Positions 31,832 to 40,699 of a DNA stretch of 64,000 nt are shown piece by piece. The position numbers and the translations under genes are program-made. Origin of the DNA: Streptomyces sp. NRRL F-5126 (GTDB taxonomy: Bacteria; Actinomycetota; Actinomycetes; Streptomycetales; Streptomycetaceae). The notes under the pieces were generated by a model. That model saw only the letters and a program-made list of their open reading frames with translations, was not told the DNA's origin and did not search any database. The number at the start of each line of letters is the position of its first letter. Position 1 is the stretch's first letter. The stretch spans positions 62,001-126,000 of the forward strand of contig NZ_JOFZ01000001.1 of assembly GCF_000721265.1 (NCBI RefSeq), in the 5' to 3' direction.

Positions 31832-32267
31832 TCGCATCCCTCGTTTCACTGCACTGCGCCTACCCGAAGCATGTACGAACTCCTACAGGCCGTCCAGAGG
31901 TGGCAGAGTCACTTCTACGAAAAGAAAAGCCGCGGTTTGCGCGAGTCGGTCGACGTACCGCAAACCGCGTCGCCAATGCACAAACAGACGAAATCCTACT
32001 GCGAAGGAAATGCCATGTTCGGGGGAATATCAAGTTGCGGGCGGATCGCAAGATCGAGAGGCGTTTTCGCGCCATTCTCCGACGGCTGCGCGGCCAGGGG
32101 CGCGCAGCGGCCGTGCCGCTGCCCCGAGGGAGCGGCCCACACGGACGACGTCGGCTGGAACGTTCCCGGCTGACCGCGCCGATGGGTCCGCACCGCCACC
32201 GGGTGGCACTACCGGCCCGGCGGTGCCACCACCAGGCGGGATCCTGACATCTGCGGGGGGAGACGGA
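31832..32267. other. 436-bp divergent promoter region between LuxR and methyltransferase-like genes
   Basis: This stretch has lower GC than its surroundings (for example AAAGAAAAG near 31920) and no credible coding frame. It should contain both divergent promoters. The main feature is the inverted repeat at 31931-31969, listed separately. Confidence 0.6.
31931..31969. promoter_or_regulatory. 11-bp inverted repeat upstream of the LuxR gene
   Basis: Arms CGCGGTTTGCG (31931-31941) and CGCAAACCGCG (31959-31969) are perfect complements with a 17-bp spacer, centred about 120 bp upstream of the LuxR start. The arm centres are 28 bp apart, not a whole number of turns for B-DNA but close to 2.7 turns. 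It resembles an operator, perhaps for autoregulation. Confidence 0.55.
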
Positions 32268-33176
32268 ATGTGCCGGGCGGAACTGATCCGGGCCGACGAC
32301 AGGACGTGCGGGGCGGAGCCGCCCCGCATCCACGACCCGTGCTCCTCACGGCAGTCAGGCCAAAAGGCATCGGTGCCGGGGGGCGCGCCGAAGGTGCGCT
32401 ACCACGAGTGGCCGTGCCCCGGCCAGTTCGTCGAAGGCCCCTTCGCCCTGCGGGGGCGCGCGGGTCAGGGCGTGGCCGCGCGAACGGCCGCGCGGGCCTG
32501 GTCGTTCGCGCCGGAGCACGGTCCCGCCGGCCGCCGGTCCGGCCTCCTCGCGCCCGGCACGGCCGCCACGCAGGACTGCTGCCTCGACGATCCGGCGGTG
32601 GAAGCCCTGCTGTGCGCCCTGCGGGCGCGGGCGGGCGCCGACGCCCTGCCCCGGGACGCCGGCAGGCTGCTGTACTCCCTCGTCCGGGCCAGGCGTCCCG
32701 GGGTCACCGTCGACTACGGCGGCGCCTGGCCCGACACCGCGATCCCGCTGGCCGCCGCCGTACGGGACAACGGCACCGGCCTGGCGGTGTGCTGGGCGCC
32801 CGGGCGCCCAGCCGCCTCCCGTGCACGCGCCTGGCTCGAACGGGCCGGGCTCGCCCCGTGGGCGCGCGTCCTCGGGCCGTTCGGCGACCTGGCCGCAGCC
32901 CTGCCGGGCCCGCTCGACCTGCTCGTCCTGCGCGGCCGGCCGGCCGCCTGGCCGTCCGCGCTCGAACTGCTCGAACCGGTGATGCGGCCCGGCAGCCAGG
33001 TCGTGGCGAGCGAGCGCCACGGCCTGCCGGGCGCCTACGCGCACCAGGTCCGCGCCTCCGGGCGCTACCTGTCCCTGGCGCTGCCGATCGGCGACGGCCT
33101 CGAAGTGTCGAGCCGCCTCGCCGGCCCCTCCCGTGCGGACGGTCCCACCCGTACGGACCCGGGAATGTCCTCCTGA
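32268..33176 (+). CDS. class I methyltransferase-like protein
   Basis: The 302-residue product carries RLLYSLVRARRPGVTVDYGG followed by AVRDNGTGLAVCW and LDLLVLRGRP. This is the arrangement of O-methyltransferase-like proteins that read LVRA-RP-VE-G...A-RDNG. The usual Gly-rich SAM loop is degenerate here (DYGGAWPD), so activity is uncertain. The first 55 residues are Cys- and Arg-rich and may not be part of the fold; later starts are possible. The ATG has GGGGGAG upstream. It is followed 24 bp later by the flavoprotein gene. Confidence 0.7.
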   Translation: MCRAELIRADDRTCGAEPPRIHDPCSSRQSGQKASVPGGAPKVRYHEWPCPGQFVEGPFALRGRAGQGVAARTAARAWSFAPEHGPAGRRSGLLAPGTAATQDCCLDDPAVEALLCALRARAGADALPRDAGRLLYSLVRARRPGVTVDYGGAWPDTAIPLAAAVRDNGTGLAVCWAPGRPAASRARAWLERAGLAPWARVLGPFGDLAAALPGPLDLLVLRGRPAAWPSALELLEPVMRPGSQVVASERHGLPGAYAHQVRASGRYLSLALPIGDGLEVSSRLAGPSRADGPTRTDPGMSS

Positions 33177-33200
33177 TCCCACGCCGATGGAGAACCACAC

Positions 33201-35174
33201 GTGAACAGCAGACATCTGAACCTCTGCATCGTGGGGGCGGGCCCCCGCGGGGTGTCCGTGCTCGAACGGCTCTGCGCGAAGGAGCGCACCTCGCCGTCCG
33301 GCGACCGGCTCACCGTCCATGTCGTCGACCCCGCGCCCCCCGGCCCCGGCGCCGTCTGGCGCACCACCCAGTCACGTCACCTGCTGATGAACACCGTCGC
33401 CTCGCAGGTCACCCTCTTCGCGGACGCCGGCGCGCGGATGGAGGGCCCCGTCGAGAAGGGCCCCAGCCTCTACGCGTGGGCCAAGGGGCTGCTGCGCGGC
33501 GCAGGTCCGGCCACCGACGACGCCACCCTCGCGGAGGCCCGGGACCTGGGGCCCGACGACTACGCCACCCGCGCCTTCCACGGCCAGTACCTCGCGTGGG
33601 CCTTCCACCGGCTGACCGCCACCGCCCCGGGGCACATGGCGATACGGGTGCACCGGGCGCTCGTCGTCGAACTCGACGACGAGCACGGCGAGCAGGCAGG
33701 CCCCCAGGTCGTCGTGCTCGACGACGGGACACGCCTGACGGGTCTGGACGCCGTCGTGCTGGCGCTCGGCCACCTGCCCGCGCTGCCCGCACCTGCCGAG
33801 GCCGCGCTCGCCTCCTTCGCGTCGTCCCACGGCCTGCGCTACCTGCCGCCAGGCAACCCCGCCGACGCCGACCCGGCCGTCGTGCCCCCGGGCGAGGCCG
33901 TCGTCCTGCGCGGTCTCGGCCTCAGCTTCTTCGACTGGATGGCGCAGCTCACCGTCGGGCGCGGCGGATCGTTCGAACGCGCGGGCGGCGACCGGCTGGT
34001 GTACCGGCGCTCGGGCCGTGAGCCGAAGATCCATGCCGCCTCCCGGCGCGGCGTGCCGTACCGCGCACGCGGCGACAACGAGAAGGGCGCCGGCGGCCGG
34101 CACGAGCCACGCTCGCTGACGGCCGCGCGGATCGCCCGGCTGCGGGCGTCCACGGACGCTTCGATCGGCTTCACCGCCCACCTGTGGCCGCTGATCGCCC
34201 GCGAGGTCGAGAGCGTGTACTACACGGCGCTGCTGCGCTCGCGGGGCGCGGACGCGGAGCCGTTCGCGGCACACTACCTGGGAGCCCGCACCGACGGGGA
34301 GCGAGCCGCCGTGGTCGCCGCCGCCGGCCTGTCCCCGTCCGAGCGCTGGGACTGGGAGGCCATACAACACCCCTGTTCCGGACGGGATTTCGCCGGGCCG
34401 GTGGACTTCCGCCGCTGGCTGCTCGACCACCTCGCGAGCGATGTGCGCGCCGCCCGCCTCGGCAACGTGTCGGGTCCGCTCACGGCGGCCCTCGACGTGC
34501 TGAGCGACCTGCGCGACGAGGTGCGCCTCGCGGTCGGCCACGGCGGGCTCGACGGCGGCTCGCACCGCGACGAGCTCGACGCCTGGTACACACCGCTCCA
34601 CGCCTTCCTGTCCATCGGGCCGCCCGCCTCGCGCGTCGCCGAGCTGATCGCGCTGATCGAAGCCGGCGTCGTCGAGATCACCGGACCCGGCGCCCGGGTG
34701 AGCTGCCTGCCGGACGACGGCGCGGGAGCCGCGTTCCTCGTCGAGTCCCCGGCCGTGCCCGGCAGCCGGCGCCGCGCCACCACCCTCATCGAGGCACGGC
34801 TGCCCGAGCCCGACCTGCGGCGCACAGCAGACCCGCTGCTGCGCCACCTGCTGGGCACCGGCCAGTGCACCCCGTACCGCATCGAGGGCGCGGGCGGCGT
34901 CCACGAGAGCGGCGGGCTCGCGGTGACGCGGCGCCCGTACCGGCTGCTCGACGCCGACGGGTGGGCGCACCCGCGCCGCTTCGCGTACGGCGTCCCCACC
35001 GAGGGGGTCCACTGGGCGACGGCGGCCGGCACCCGCCCGTGTGCCGACTCGGGGACGCAGGCGGACGCGGACGCGATCGCCGCGGCGGTACGGTCCCTCG
35101 CACGCGCCGTCCCCGGCGTACCGCCCGGGCCGGGCGACGGCACGGCGCCGGCACAGGCGGAGGCGATCGCGTGA
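33201..35174 (+). CDS. FAD/NAD(P)-binding protein (PF13454-like)
   Basis: This 657-residue protein starts with an FAD Rossmann motif, CIVGAGPRGVSVLERL, and continues with LMNTVASQVTLFAD, a region typical of the FAD-NAD(P)-binding proteins that act as N-hydroxylase-like or uncharacterised oxidoreductases. The second nucleotide-binding region is near VVLRGLGLSFFDWM. The GTG start follows GGAGA. Similar proteins occur in several secondary-metabolite clusters without a firm reaction. The next gene begins 94 bp downstream. Confidence 0.85.
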   Translation: MNSRHLNLCIVGAGPRGVSVLERLCAKERTSPSGDRLTVHVVDPAPPGPGAVWRTTQSRHLLMNTVASQVTLFADAGARMEGPVEKGPSLYAWAKGLLRGAGPATDDATLAEARDLGPDDYATRAFHGQYLAWAFHRLTATAPGHMAIRVHRALVVELDDEHGEQAGPQVVVLDDGTRLTGLDAVVLALGHLPALPAPAEAALASFASSHGLRYLPPGNPADADPAVVPPGEAVVLRGLGLSFFDWMAQLTVGRGGSFERAGGDRLVYRRSGREPKIHAASRRGVPYRARGDNEKGAGGRHEPRSLTAARIARLRASTDASIGFTAHLWPLIAREVESVYYTALLRSRGADAEPFAAHYLGARTDGERAAVVAAAGLSPSERWDWEAIQHPCSGRDFAGPVDFRRWLLDHLASDVRAARLGNVSGPLTAALDVLSDLRDEVRLAVGHGGLDGGSHRDELDAWYTPLHAFLSIGPPASRVAELIALIEAGVVEITGPGARVSCLPDDGAGAAFLVESPAVPGSRRRATTLIEARLPEPDLRRTADPLLRHLLGTGQCTPYRIEGAGGVHESGGLAVTRRPYRLLDADGWAHPRRFAYGVPTEGVHWATAAGTRPCADSGTQADADAIAAAVRSLARAVPGVPPGPGDGTAPAQAEAIA

Positions 35175-35268
35175 GCTCGCCCGCCCGGCTCGACGGGCCC
35201 ATCGGCCACCCGGGCGCGGCCGGCCACCCGGCCGGCCGCGCGCTCCGCAACCGAAAGGCGGATCTCGC

Positions 35269-36489
35269 ATGACGCCTCACGCGCCCTCGCCCCACGCGGT
35301 CGATCCCCCCGCCGCGCAGCAGCCCGACTGGCCCGACCCGGCGGCGCTGCACGCCGTTGCCGCCGATTTGGCGGGCCGGCCGGCCCTTGTCACGGCGGCC
35401 GAGTGCGACCTGCTGCGCGCCCGGCTCGCCGAGGTGGCCCACGGCGCGGCCGTCACGCTCCAGGGCGGGGACTGCGCCGAGACGTTCGACGGGACGACCC
35501 CCGGCCGGATCGAGAGCACGTACCGGACCATCCGGCAGATGGCGGCCGTCGTCTCCGGCGGGGCCGCGCTGCCGGTCGTGCAGGTCGGCCGGATGGCCGG
35601 GCAGTACGCCAAGCCCCGCTCGCGGCCCGACGAGACGCGCGACGGCGTCACGCTGCCCGCGTACCGCGGCGATCTCGTCAACGGCCGAGAGTTCACGGAG
35701 CGTTCGCGCACGCCCTCGGCCGGGCGGCTGCGCCGCGGCTACGAGCGGGCCGCCGGGACCCTGGACGTCCTGCGGGGCCTCGTGGCGGAGCGCGGCGGGG
35801 AGTTCTTCACCGCTCACGAGGCACTGGTGCTCGAGTACGAGCGCGCCCTGACGCGTGAGGCGGCGTCAGGCGCCTACGACCTCTCGGCACACCTCGTGTG
35901 GGTCGGCGAGCGCACCCGCCAACCCGCAGGCGCGCACCTGAATTTCGTGGCGGGCGTGCGCAACCCGGTCGCGGTGAAGCTGGGGCCCGCTTCCACACCG
36001 GACGATGCCCTGGCGCTGGTCGACATGCTCGACCCGGACCGCGAGCCGGGTCGGCTCACCTTCATCACGCGGATGGGCGCGAGCGCGGTGCGCGAGGCGC
36101 TGCCCGATCTGGTGGCGAAGGTGACCACGTCCGGCGCACGGGTGGTGTGGGTGTGCGACCCGATGCACGGGAACACCGTGAGCGCGCCGAGCGGCCACAA
36201 GACGCGGTGGCTGGTCGACGTCGTCGACGAGATCAGGGGCTTCTTCGAGGTGCACCGCTCGCTCGGCACGCACCCCGGCGGCGTGCACCTGGAGCTCTCC
36301 GGCGAGCACGTCACGGAGTGCGTCGGCGGCACCTACGAGGTGCTGCCCGCGCAGGTGCCCGACCGCTACGACACGGCGTGCGATCCTCGCCTGAACCGGG
36401 GGCAGGCCCTCGACCTGGCCTTCGAGCTGGCCGAACTGTACGCGGTCAGCACACCGGATCGCTCCGAGGACGAAGGCGACGGAGAGTGA
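35269..36489 (+). CDS. aroH: class II DAHP synthase
   Basis: The 406-residue enzyme joins phosphoenolpyruvate and erythrose 4-phosphate at the head of the shikimate pathway. Class II motifs are clear: LQGGDCAETF, GRMAGQYAKPRS, FVAGVRNPVAVKLGP, CDPMHGNT and GGVHLELSGEHVTEC. At about 406 residues it is shorter than the housekeeping form (about 450). Its position at the end of a cluster that makes aminodeoxychorismate products suggests a dedicated precursor-supply copy. The ATG lies 8 bases after a weak GAAAGGCGG site. Confidence 0.93.
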   Translation: MTPHAPSPHAVDPPAAQQPDWPDPAALHAVAADLAGRPALVTAAECDLLRARLAEVAHGAAVTLQGGDCAETFDGTTPGRIESTYRTIRQMAAVVSGGAALPVVQVGRMAGQYAKPRSRPDETRDGVTLPAYRGDLVNGREFTERSRTPSAGRLRRGYERAAGTLDVLRGLVAERGGEFFTAHEALVLEYERALTREAASGAYDLSAHLVWVGERTRQPAGAHLNFVAGVRNPVAVKLGPASTPDDALALVDMLDPDREPGRLTFITRMGASAVREALPDLVAKVTTSGARVVWVCDPMHGNTVSAPSGHKTRWLVDVVDEIRGFFEVHRSLGTHPGGVHLELSGEHVTECVGGTYEVLPAQVPDRYDTACDPRLNRGQALDLAFELAELYAVSTPDRSEDEGDGE

Positions 36490-36528
36490 CCCTGGCGTCG
36501 CCGTGCGCGCCCGGGGAAGGCGTGGTGG

Positions 36529-36612
36529 TGCCCGGAGCCGGACTTGAACCGGCACGCCCCCTGAGGGGCAGCGAGGTTTAAGCTCGCCGTGTCTGCATTC
36601 CACCATCCGGGC
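36529..36612 (-). tRNA. bldA: tRNA-Leu (anticodon UAA), bldA
   Basis: The 84-nt sequence folds as a type II tRNA. The acceptor stem is GCCCGGA with TCCGGGC and discriminator A. The anticodon arm is GCGAG-CTTAAAC-CTCGC, giving anticodon UAA. There is a long variable arm (TGCCCC-TCA-GGGGGC) and a T arm GCCGG-TTCAAGT-CCGGC. CCA is not encoded. This is the tRNA that reads the rare UUA codon in Streptomyces and controls development and antibiotic production. It lies 39 bp beyond the DAHP synthase stop, in the opposite direction, and marks the cluster's right edge. Confidence 0.97.
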
Positions 36613-36640
36613 GTGGCGCGCGGCTCCGTGTTGGCTCACG

Positions 36641-36668
36641 AGCCTATCGGGATGCGGCAGTTCGACAA
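36641..36668 (-). promoter_or_regulatory. probable bldA promoter
   Basis: On the minus strand TTGTCG (36663-36668) and TAGGCT (36641-36646) are 16 bp apart. This resembles a housekeeping-sigma promoter and ends 28 bp before the mature tRNA 5' end. AT-rich DNA lies just upstream (36685-36705). Confidence 0.6.
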
Positions 36669-36843
36669 CGGACCGCCAACCCGATCTTGTCTTATTTTAT
36701 TGGAGTCTGAGGGGCCGTCAGCACCGGGTCCTGGCCATGGGCACATGCCGGAGGCCCGCGGCGCGGCCGGTCGTTCGCCGGGGCGCGTGCCGGAATGACG
36801 AGAAGTCGCCGCCCCGTGGCGCGGGCGGGACGGACGTCAGCCG

Positions 36844-39351
36844 TCACGCGTTTTCGCCGGCCGTGCGCGGCGCCTCGTTGACGCAGCGGAGCACGGGGCG
36901 GGTCGTGAGGGCGGCCGGGTCGGCGAGATCCGCCCCCGTCACGTGGAAGACGGCGCTCTCGCCCGGTAGCAGAGTGACCAGCATGTCGTCGACCTCAGCC
37001 GCCGCGTCGAGGCGGTCGGGGAAGAGGGCCAGGTCCCGTACGAGGGTCTCGGCGGTCACGCGCACCTCGTAGCCGCCGGGTCCGGTCCGCGAGACGCCGG
37101 CCGTGTACCGCGCGGGAGGCAGCGCGGCCACGGTGTCCTCCGCGTAGAAGTGGAGCGTGCGCGTCGCGTCGAGCCGTGCCGTGAGGAGCGCGTTGTTCCG
37201 GTCGGCCGGCTCCGCGAGTGCGGCCGGGAGGTCGACGTGTGCGACGGAGCGCGGTGCCACCCGTACCCGGTGTTCTTCTTTGGCCAGAACCGCACCGTCG
37301 AAGGAGCGGACCGCCAGCTTCAGCGTGCCCGTCCAGGTGTCGGGAGAGTCGTTGACGGCGTGCACGGCTCCGTCCCGCACGACCAGGACGCGGTCGGCGT
37401 AGGCGGCGCGCAGCGCGTACCAGAGCGGCTTGCGACGGCCGGCGCCGTCGACGGCCGACCAGGACACCACCGGCCAGCAGTCGTTCAGCTGCCAGACGAT
37501 CGTCCCCATGCAGGCGGGCGCGTGCGAGCGGAAGTGCCGGATGCCGAAGGCCACCGCGCGCGCCTGGTTGAGCTGCGTCAGCCAGTGCCAGGCGTCGAAG
37601 TCTCCGGCGGCCGGCCGGGGCAGGTGGTCGCCGAGGCCGCGCAGTAGCTTGCCCGCGCCGTCCTCCGCCTTCTGGTGGCTCGCCAGCAGCGGCGAGTCCT
37701 GGTGCAGCCCGGCGTCGCCGAGCGCCGCGCGCAGCGTCGCGTACGTCGCGGGGCCCTGGAAGCCGAACTCGGCGACGAACCGCGGCACGCGGTCCGCGTA
37801 CGCGCGGTAGTCCACCCGGTTCCACACGTCCCACAGGTGCACCGTGCCGTGGTCCGGGTCCTGCGGCGGCACGTCAGGATCGCCCGAGTACGGGGTGCCG
37901 GGCCAGTACGGCCGTGTCGGGTCGAGTGCGGCGACGATCGAGGGCAGCAGCTCGTAGTAGTAGCCGGCGCCCCATGTGCGCCCCGGCGCCAGCTCGTCGC
38001 GCCAGCCCCAGTCGGCGTGGCCCTCGATGTTCTCGTTGTTGCCGCACCACAGCACGAGGGACGGGTGCGGCGCCAGGCGGACGACGTTCTCCCGCGCCTC
38101 GGCCGCGACCTCGCCGCGCAGCGGCTGCTGCTCGGGGTAGGCGGCGCACGCGAAGGGGAAGTCCTGCCACACGAGCAGGCCCTTCTCGTCGGCGAGCGCG
38201 TAGAAGTCGTCGCTCTCGTAGAGGCCGCCGCCCCACACCCGTACGAGGTTCACCCCGGCGGCGACGGCCTGGTCGAGGCGGTGTGACACGCGCTCGCGGG
38301 TGAGGCGTGCGGGGAAGCAGTCGTCCGGGATCCAGTTGACGCCCCGCGCGAAGACGGGCTCCTCGTTGACGGAGATGCGGAACGCGTCGGTGTCGAGGGT
38401 GACGGAGCGGAAGCCGGTGCGGTCGCGCCAGGTGTGGGCGGGTTCCGCGTCCTCCTCCTCACGCGCCCCTGCCCCGGCCGCTGCCCCGTCCGGCGGGCAG
38501 CGCACCGTCACGCACACGTCGTACAGCGGCTGTTCGCCGTAGCCGCGCGGCCACCACAGCTCGGCGCCGGGCACCGGCAGGTCGATGGACCCCTCGGTGC
38601 GGCCGCGCGGCACGAGGACCGTGGCGCGCGCCCCGGCGACCTCGACGCCCACCTCAAGCGGCCCCGCGCAGCCGGGCGCGCGCTCCAGCCGGACGGCGGT
38701 GCGCAGCAGCGGCACCCCGTCGTCCGCGACGTCGGGCGCGAGCGACGCGGAGGCGATCCGCGCGCCGCTCCAGGTCTCCAGCGCGACGGGGCGCCAGATG
38801 CCGCAGGTCACCAGCGTGGGCCCCCAGTCCCAGCCGAAGTTGCAGGCCATCTTGCGGATGAAGGGGTACGGCTCGTCGTAGGCGCCGGGCAGCGGGCCGA
38901 GCCGTTCGCGCAGTTCCTCCGCGTAGGTGTAGGGCGAGGTGAAGCGGACGGTGAGGGTGTTGGCGCCGGGGCGCAGGTGGCCGTCGACCGGGAAGCGGTA
39001 GGAGCGGTGCTGGTTGGCGGTGCGGCCGAGCTCTGCGCCGTTGAGGGTGACGGTGGCGACGGTGTCGAGGCCCTGGAACACGAGGTCGGTGCGGTGTCCC
39101 GCGCTCCGGGCCGCCGGCGGGGCTGCGAAGGTGGTCGTGTACGTCCAGTCCGCGCGGCCGATCCAGTCGAGCCTGGCCTCGTTGCCGCCCTCGTACGGGT
39201 CGGGGATGATCCCGGCGGCGAGCAGGTTGGTGTGGACGCAGCCGGGGACGGTGGCGTCCACGCTGTCCGGGACGGTGTCACGTGCCGGGACTCCGTCCCT
39301 GGGCAGGGCGAGGGTCCAGCCGGTCACCAGGGGTGTGGTCGTGAGGGGCAC
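36844..39351 (-). CDS. glycoside hydrolase family 2 beta-mannosidase
   Basis: The 835-residue protein has the GH2 sugar-binding N-terminus (GWTLALPRDGVPARDTVPDS... through VFQGLDTVATVTLNG), Ig-like domains, and a TIM-barrel catalytic core. The acid/base Glu is in LVLWCGNNENIEGH, and the nucleophile Glu is in RFVAEFGFQGPATY. CNFGWDWGPTL matches beta-mannosidases rather than beta-galactosidases. There is no signal peptide. It would cleave terminal beta-mannose from manno-oligosaccharides. It stands alone, divergent from the broken ABC ATPase gene. Confidence 0.93.
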   Translation of the reverse strand: MPLTTTPLVTGWTLALPRDGVPARDTVPDSVDATVPGCVHTNLLAAGIIPDPYEGGNEARLDWIGRADWTYTTTFAAPPAARSAGHRTDLVFQGLDTVATVTLNGAELGRTANQHRSYRFPVDGHLRPGANTLTVRFTSPYTYAEELRERLGPLPGAYDEPYPFIRKMACNFGWDWGPTLVTCGIWRPVALETWSGARIASASLAPDVADDGVPLLRTAVRLERAPGCAGPLEVGVEVAGARATVLVPRGRTEGSIDLPVPGAELWWPRGYGEQPLYDVCVTVRCPPDGAAAGAGAREEEDAEPAHTWRDRTGFRSVTLDTDAFRISVNEEPVFARGVNWIPDDCFPARLTRERVSHRLDQAVAAGVNLVRVWGGGLYESDDFYALADEKGLLVWQDFPFACAAYPEQQPLRGEVAAEARENVVRLAPHPSLVLWCGNNENIEGHADWGWRDELAPGRTWGAGYYYELLPSIVAALDPTRPYWPGTPYSGDPDVPPQDPDHGTVHLWDVWNRVDYRAYADRVPRFVAEFGFQGPATYATLRAALGDAGLHQDSPLLASHQKAEDGAGKLLRGLGDHLPRPAAGDFDAWHWLTQLNQARAVAFGIRHFRSHAPACMGTIVWQLNDCWPVVSWSAVDGAGRRKPLWYALRAAYADRVLVVRDGAVHAVNDSPDTWTGTLKLAVRSFDGAVLAKEEHRVRVAPRSVAHVDLPAALAEPADRNNALLTARLDATRTLHFYAEDTVAALPPARYTAGVSRTGPGGYEVRVTAETLVRDLALFPDRLDAAAEVDDMLVTLLPGESAVFHVTGADLADPAALTTRPVLRCVNEAPRTAGENA

Positions 39352-39621
39352 CAGGGGTCCTTCCGGGGGGCTCGGACGCTGTTCGCTCGGACGCTGTGTC
39401 GGAACGGTGCAGACGCCGCACCCAGGCTATGGAGGCATCGGCGCCCGCGGAAGATCGCCTCGTGGTACCCGTCCGGGGCCGGCGTCATACCAGAGACGTA
39501 CGCGGGGGCCGGGTGTCCGCCCCGAGAGGGCCACGGGAACGAGCACGGGGACTGACGATCCGTGCGCTCGCCGCACCCAGGATGGTGCCTGTCCCCGTCG
39601 CACCGACCCAGGAGTCTCGCC

Positions 39622-40138
39622 ATGACCATCTCCCCGTCCCTCGGACTCAAGGACATCACCGCGGCGCGCGCCGCCGGTGTGTCGAAGGTCTACGGCGAGG
39701 GCGAGACACGCGTCGTGGCACTCGACCGGGTCAGCGTCGACTTCCGGCAGGGCGAGTTCACGGCGATCATGGGCCCCTCCGGGTCGGGCAAGTCGACGCT
39801 CATGCACTGCGTGGCGGGGCTCGACTCGTTCAGCGAGGGATCGGTGCGGATCGGCGACGTCGAGCTCGGCACGCTGAAGGACAAGCAGCTGACGCAGTTG
39901 CGCAGGGACCGTATCGGCTTCATCTTCCAGGCGTTCAACCTGCTGCCGACGCTGAACGCGATCGAGAACATCACACTGCCGATGGACATCGCGGGCCGCA
40001 AGCCCGACGAGGCGTGGCTGCGGCGGGTCGTGGAGACGGTGGGTCTCGCGGAGGGTCGTGGATGAGATGTACGAGCCGACGGCGGACGGCGTGCTGGACC
40101 GCATGAAGGCGTTCGACGGCCGGGGCCGCACGTTGTGA
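39622..40138 (+). pseudogene. ABC transporter ATPase with internal deletion
   Basis: The first 145 codons are a normal MacB/LolD-type ATPase: Walker A in IMGPSGSGKST and Q-loop in IGFIFQAFNLLPTLN, up to VVETVGLAE. Then the reading frame ends (GRG stop at 40065). The C-terminal end of the same family, VVDEMYEPTADGVLDRMK, follows directly in another frame and stops at 40138. About 90 residues carrying the LSGGQ signature, Walker B and H-loop are missing. As read, this cannot be an active ATPase. The intact permease is downstream. Confidence 0.85.
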
Positions 40139-40173
40139 CGTCCCCCGACCGCGGGCCCCGCGGTCGGGGGACG
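40139..40173 (+). terminator. 17-bp perfect hairpin after the ABC ATPase remnant
   Basis: CGTCCCCCGACCGCGGG (40139-40155) pairs exactly with CCCGCGGTCGGGGGACG (40157-40173) around one base. It begins at the base after the remnant's stop codon. It could end transcription between the remnant and the permease. Confidence 0.65.
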
Positions 40174-40231
40174 CCGGCCGTGACCGCGCCGCCCGCCGGC
40201 GCGTGGACGCGTCCACGAGGCGCGGGACGCC

Positions 40232-40493
40232 GCCCGCACCCCGTCCGTGACGGGACCGCCACCCCCGCCGAACCGGGCAGGCGCGGCCCCGCCGAAGACA
40301 CAAGCTCACACCCCAACCGAACGGCGCCCCGGCCCCACCCACGCCACGGGGCACGCGGCAGCCGACCGCGCACGGCCCGCACCCCGACCATTACAGGACC
40401 ACCACCCCCGCCGAACCAGGCGGGCACGGCCCCGCCGAAGGCACGAGCTCACACCCCAACCGAACGGCGCCCCAGCCCCACCCACGCCACGGA
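40232..40493. repeat. 119-bp imperfect direct repeat, 143-bp period
   Basis: Positions 40232-40350 and 40375-40493 align without gaps and differ at about 12 of 119 positions. A weaker partial third copy of the first part is near 40558-40602. The repeats fill the 561-bp gap between the ATPase remnant and the permease. They contain no convincing coding frame; the open frames across them reflect the CG bias. Confidence 0.8.
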
Positions 40494-40699
40494 GGCGTAA
40501 GCCCACACGCTGCACGCAGCACGCGGCACGCGCCCGCCGACGGCACAGGGCCGGCACCCGGCCCGTGACCGGAGCGCCGCTTCCGCCGCACCGGGCGGGT
40601 GCGACCACCGCCGGGGTCACGGGTTCACGCCCGGCCACGCCCCGCCGCAGCCCACCCGCAGGGCCCCACTACATCCTTCGACCCCTACCTGGACCCCTC

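Noticed and set aside
36529..36612. Integrative element attachment at bldA
   Set aside because: No integrase, excisionase or duplicated tRNA 3' end was seen in the window, so insertion remains only a possibility.
40247..40699. N-terminal extension of the permease through the repeat region
   Set aside because: The extension is Pro/Arg/Thr-rich repeat translation; the real membrane protein begins at MFRTSLRN with its first hydrophobic segment right after.
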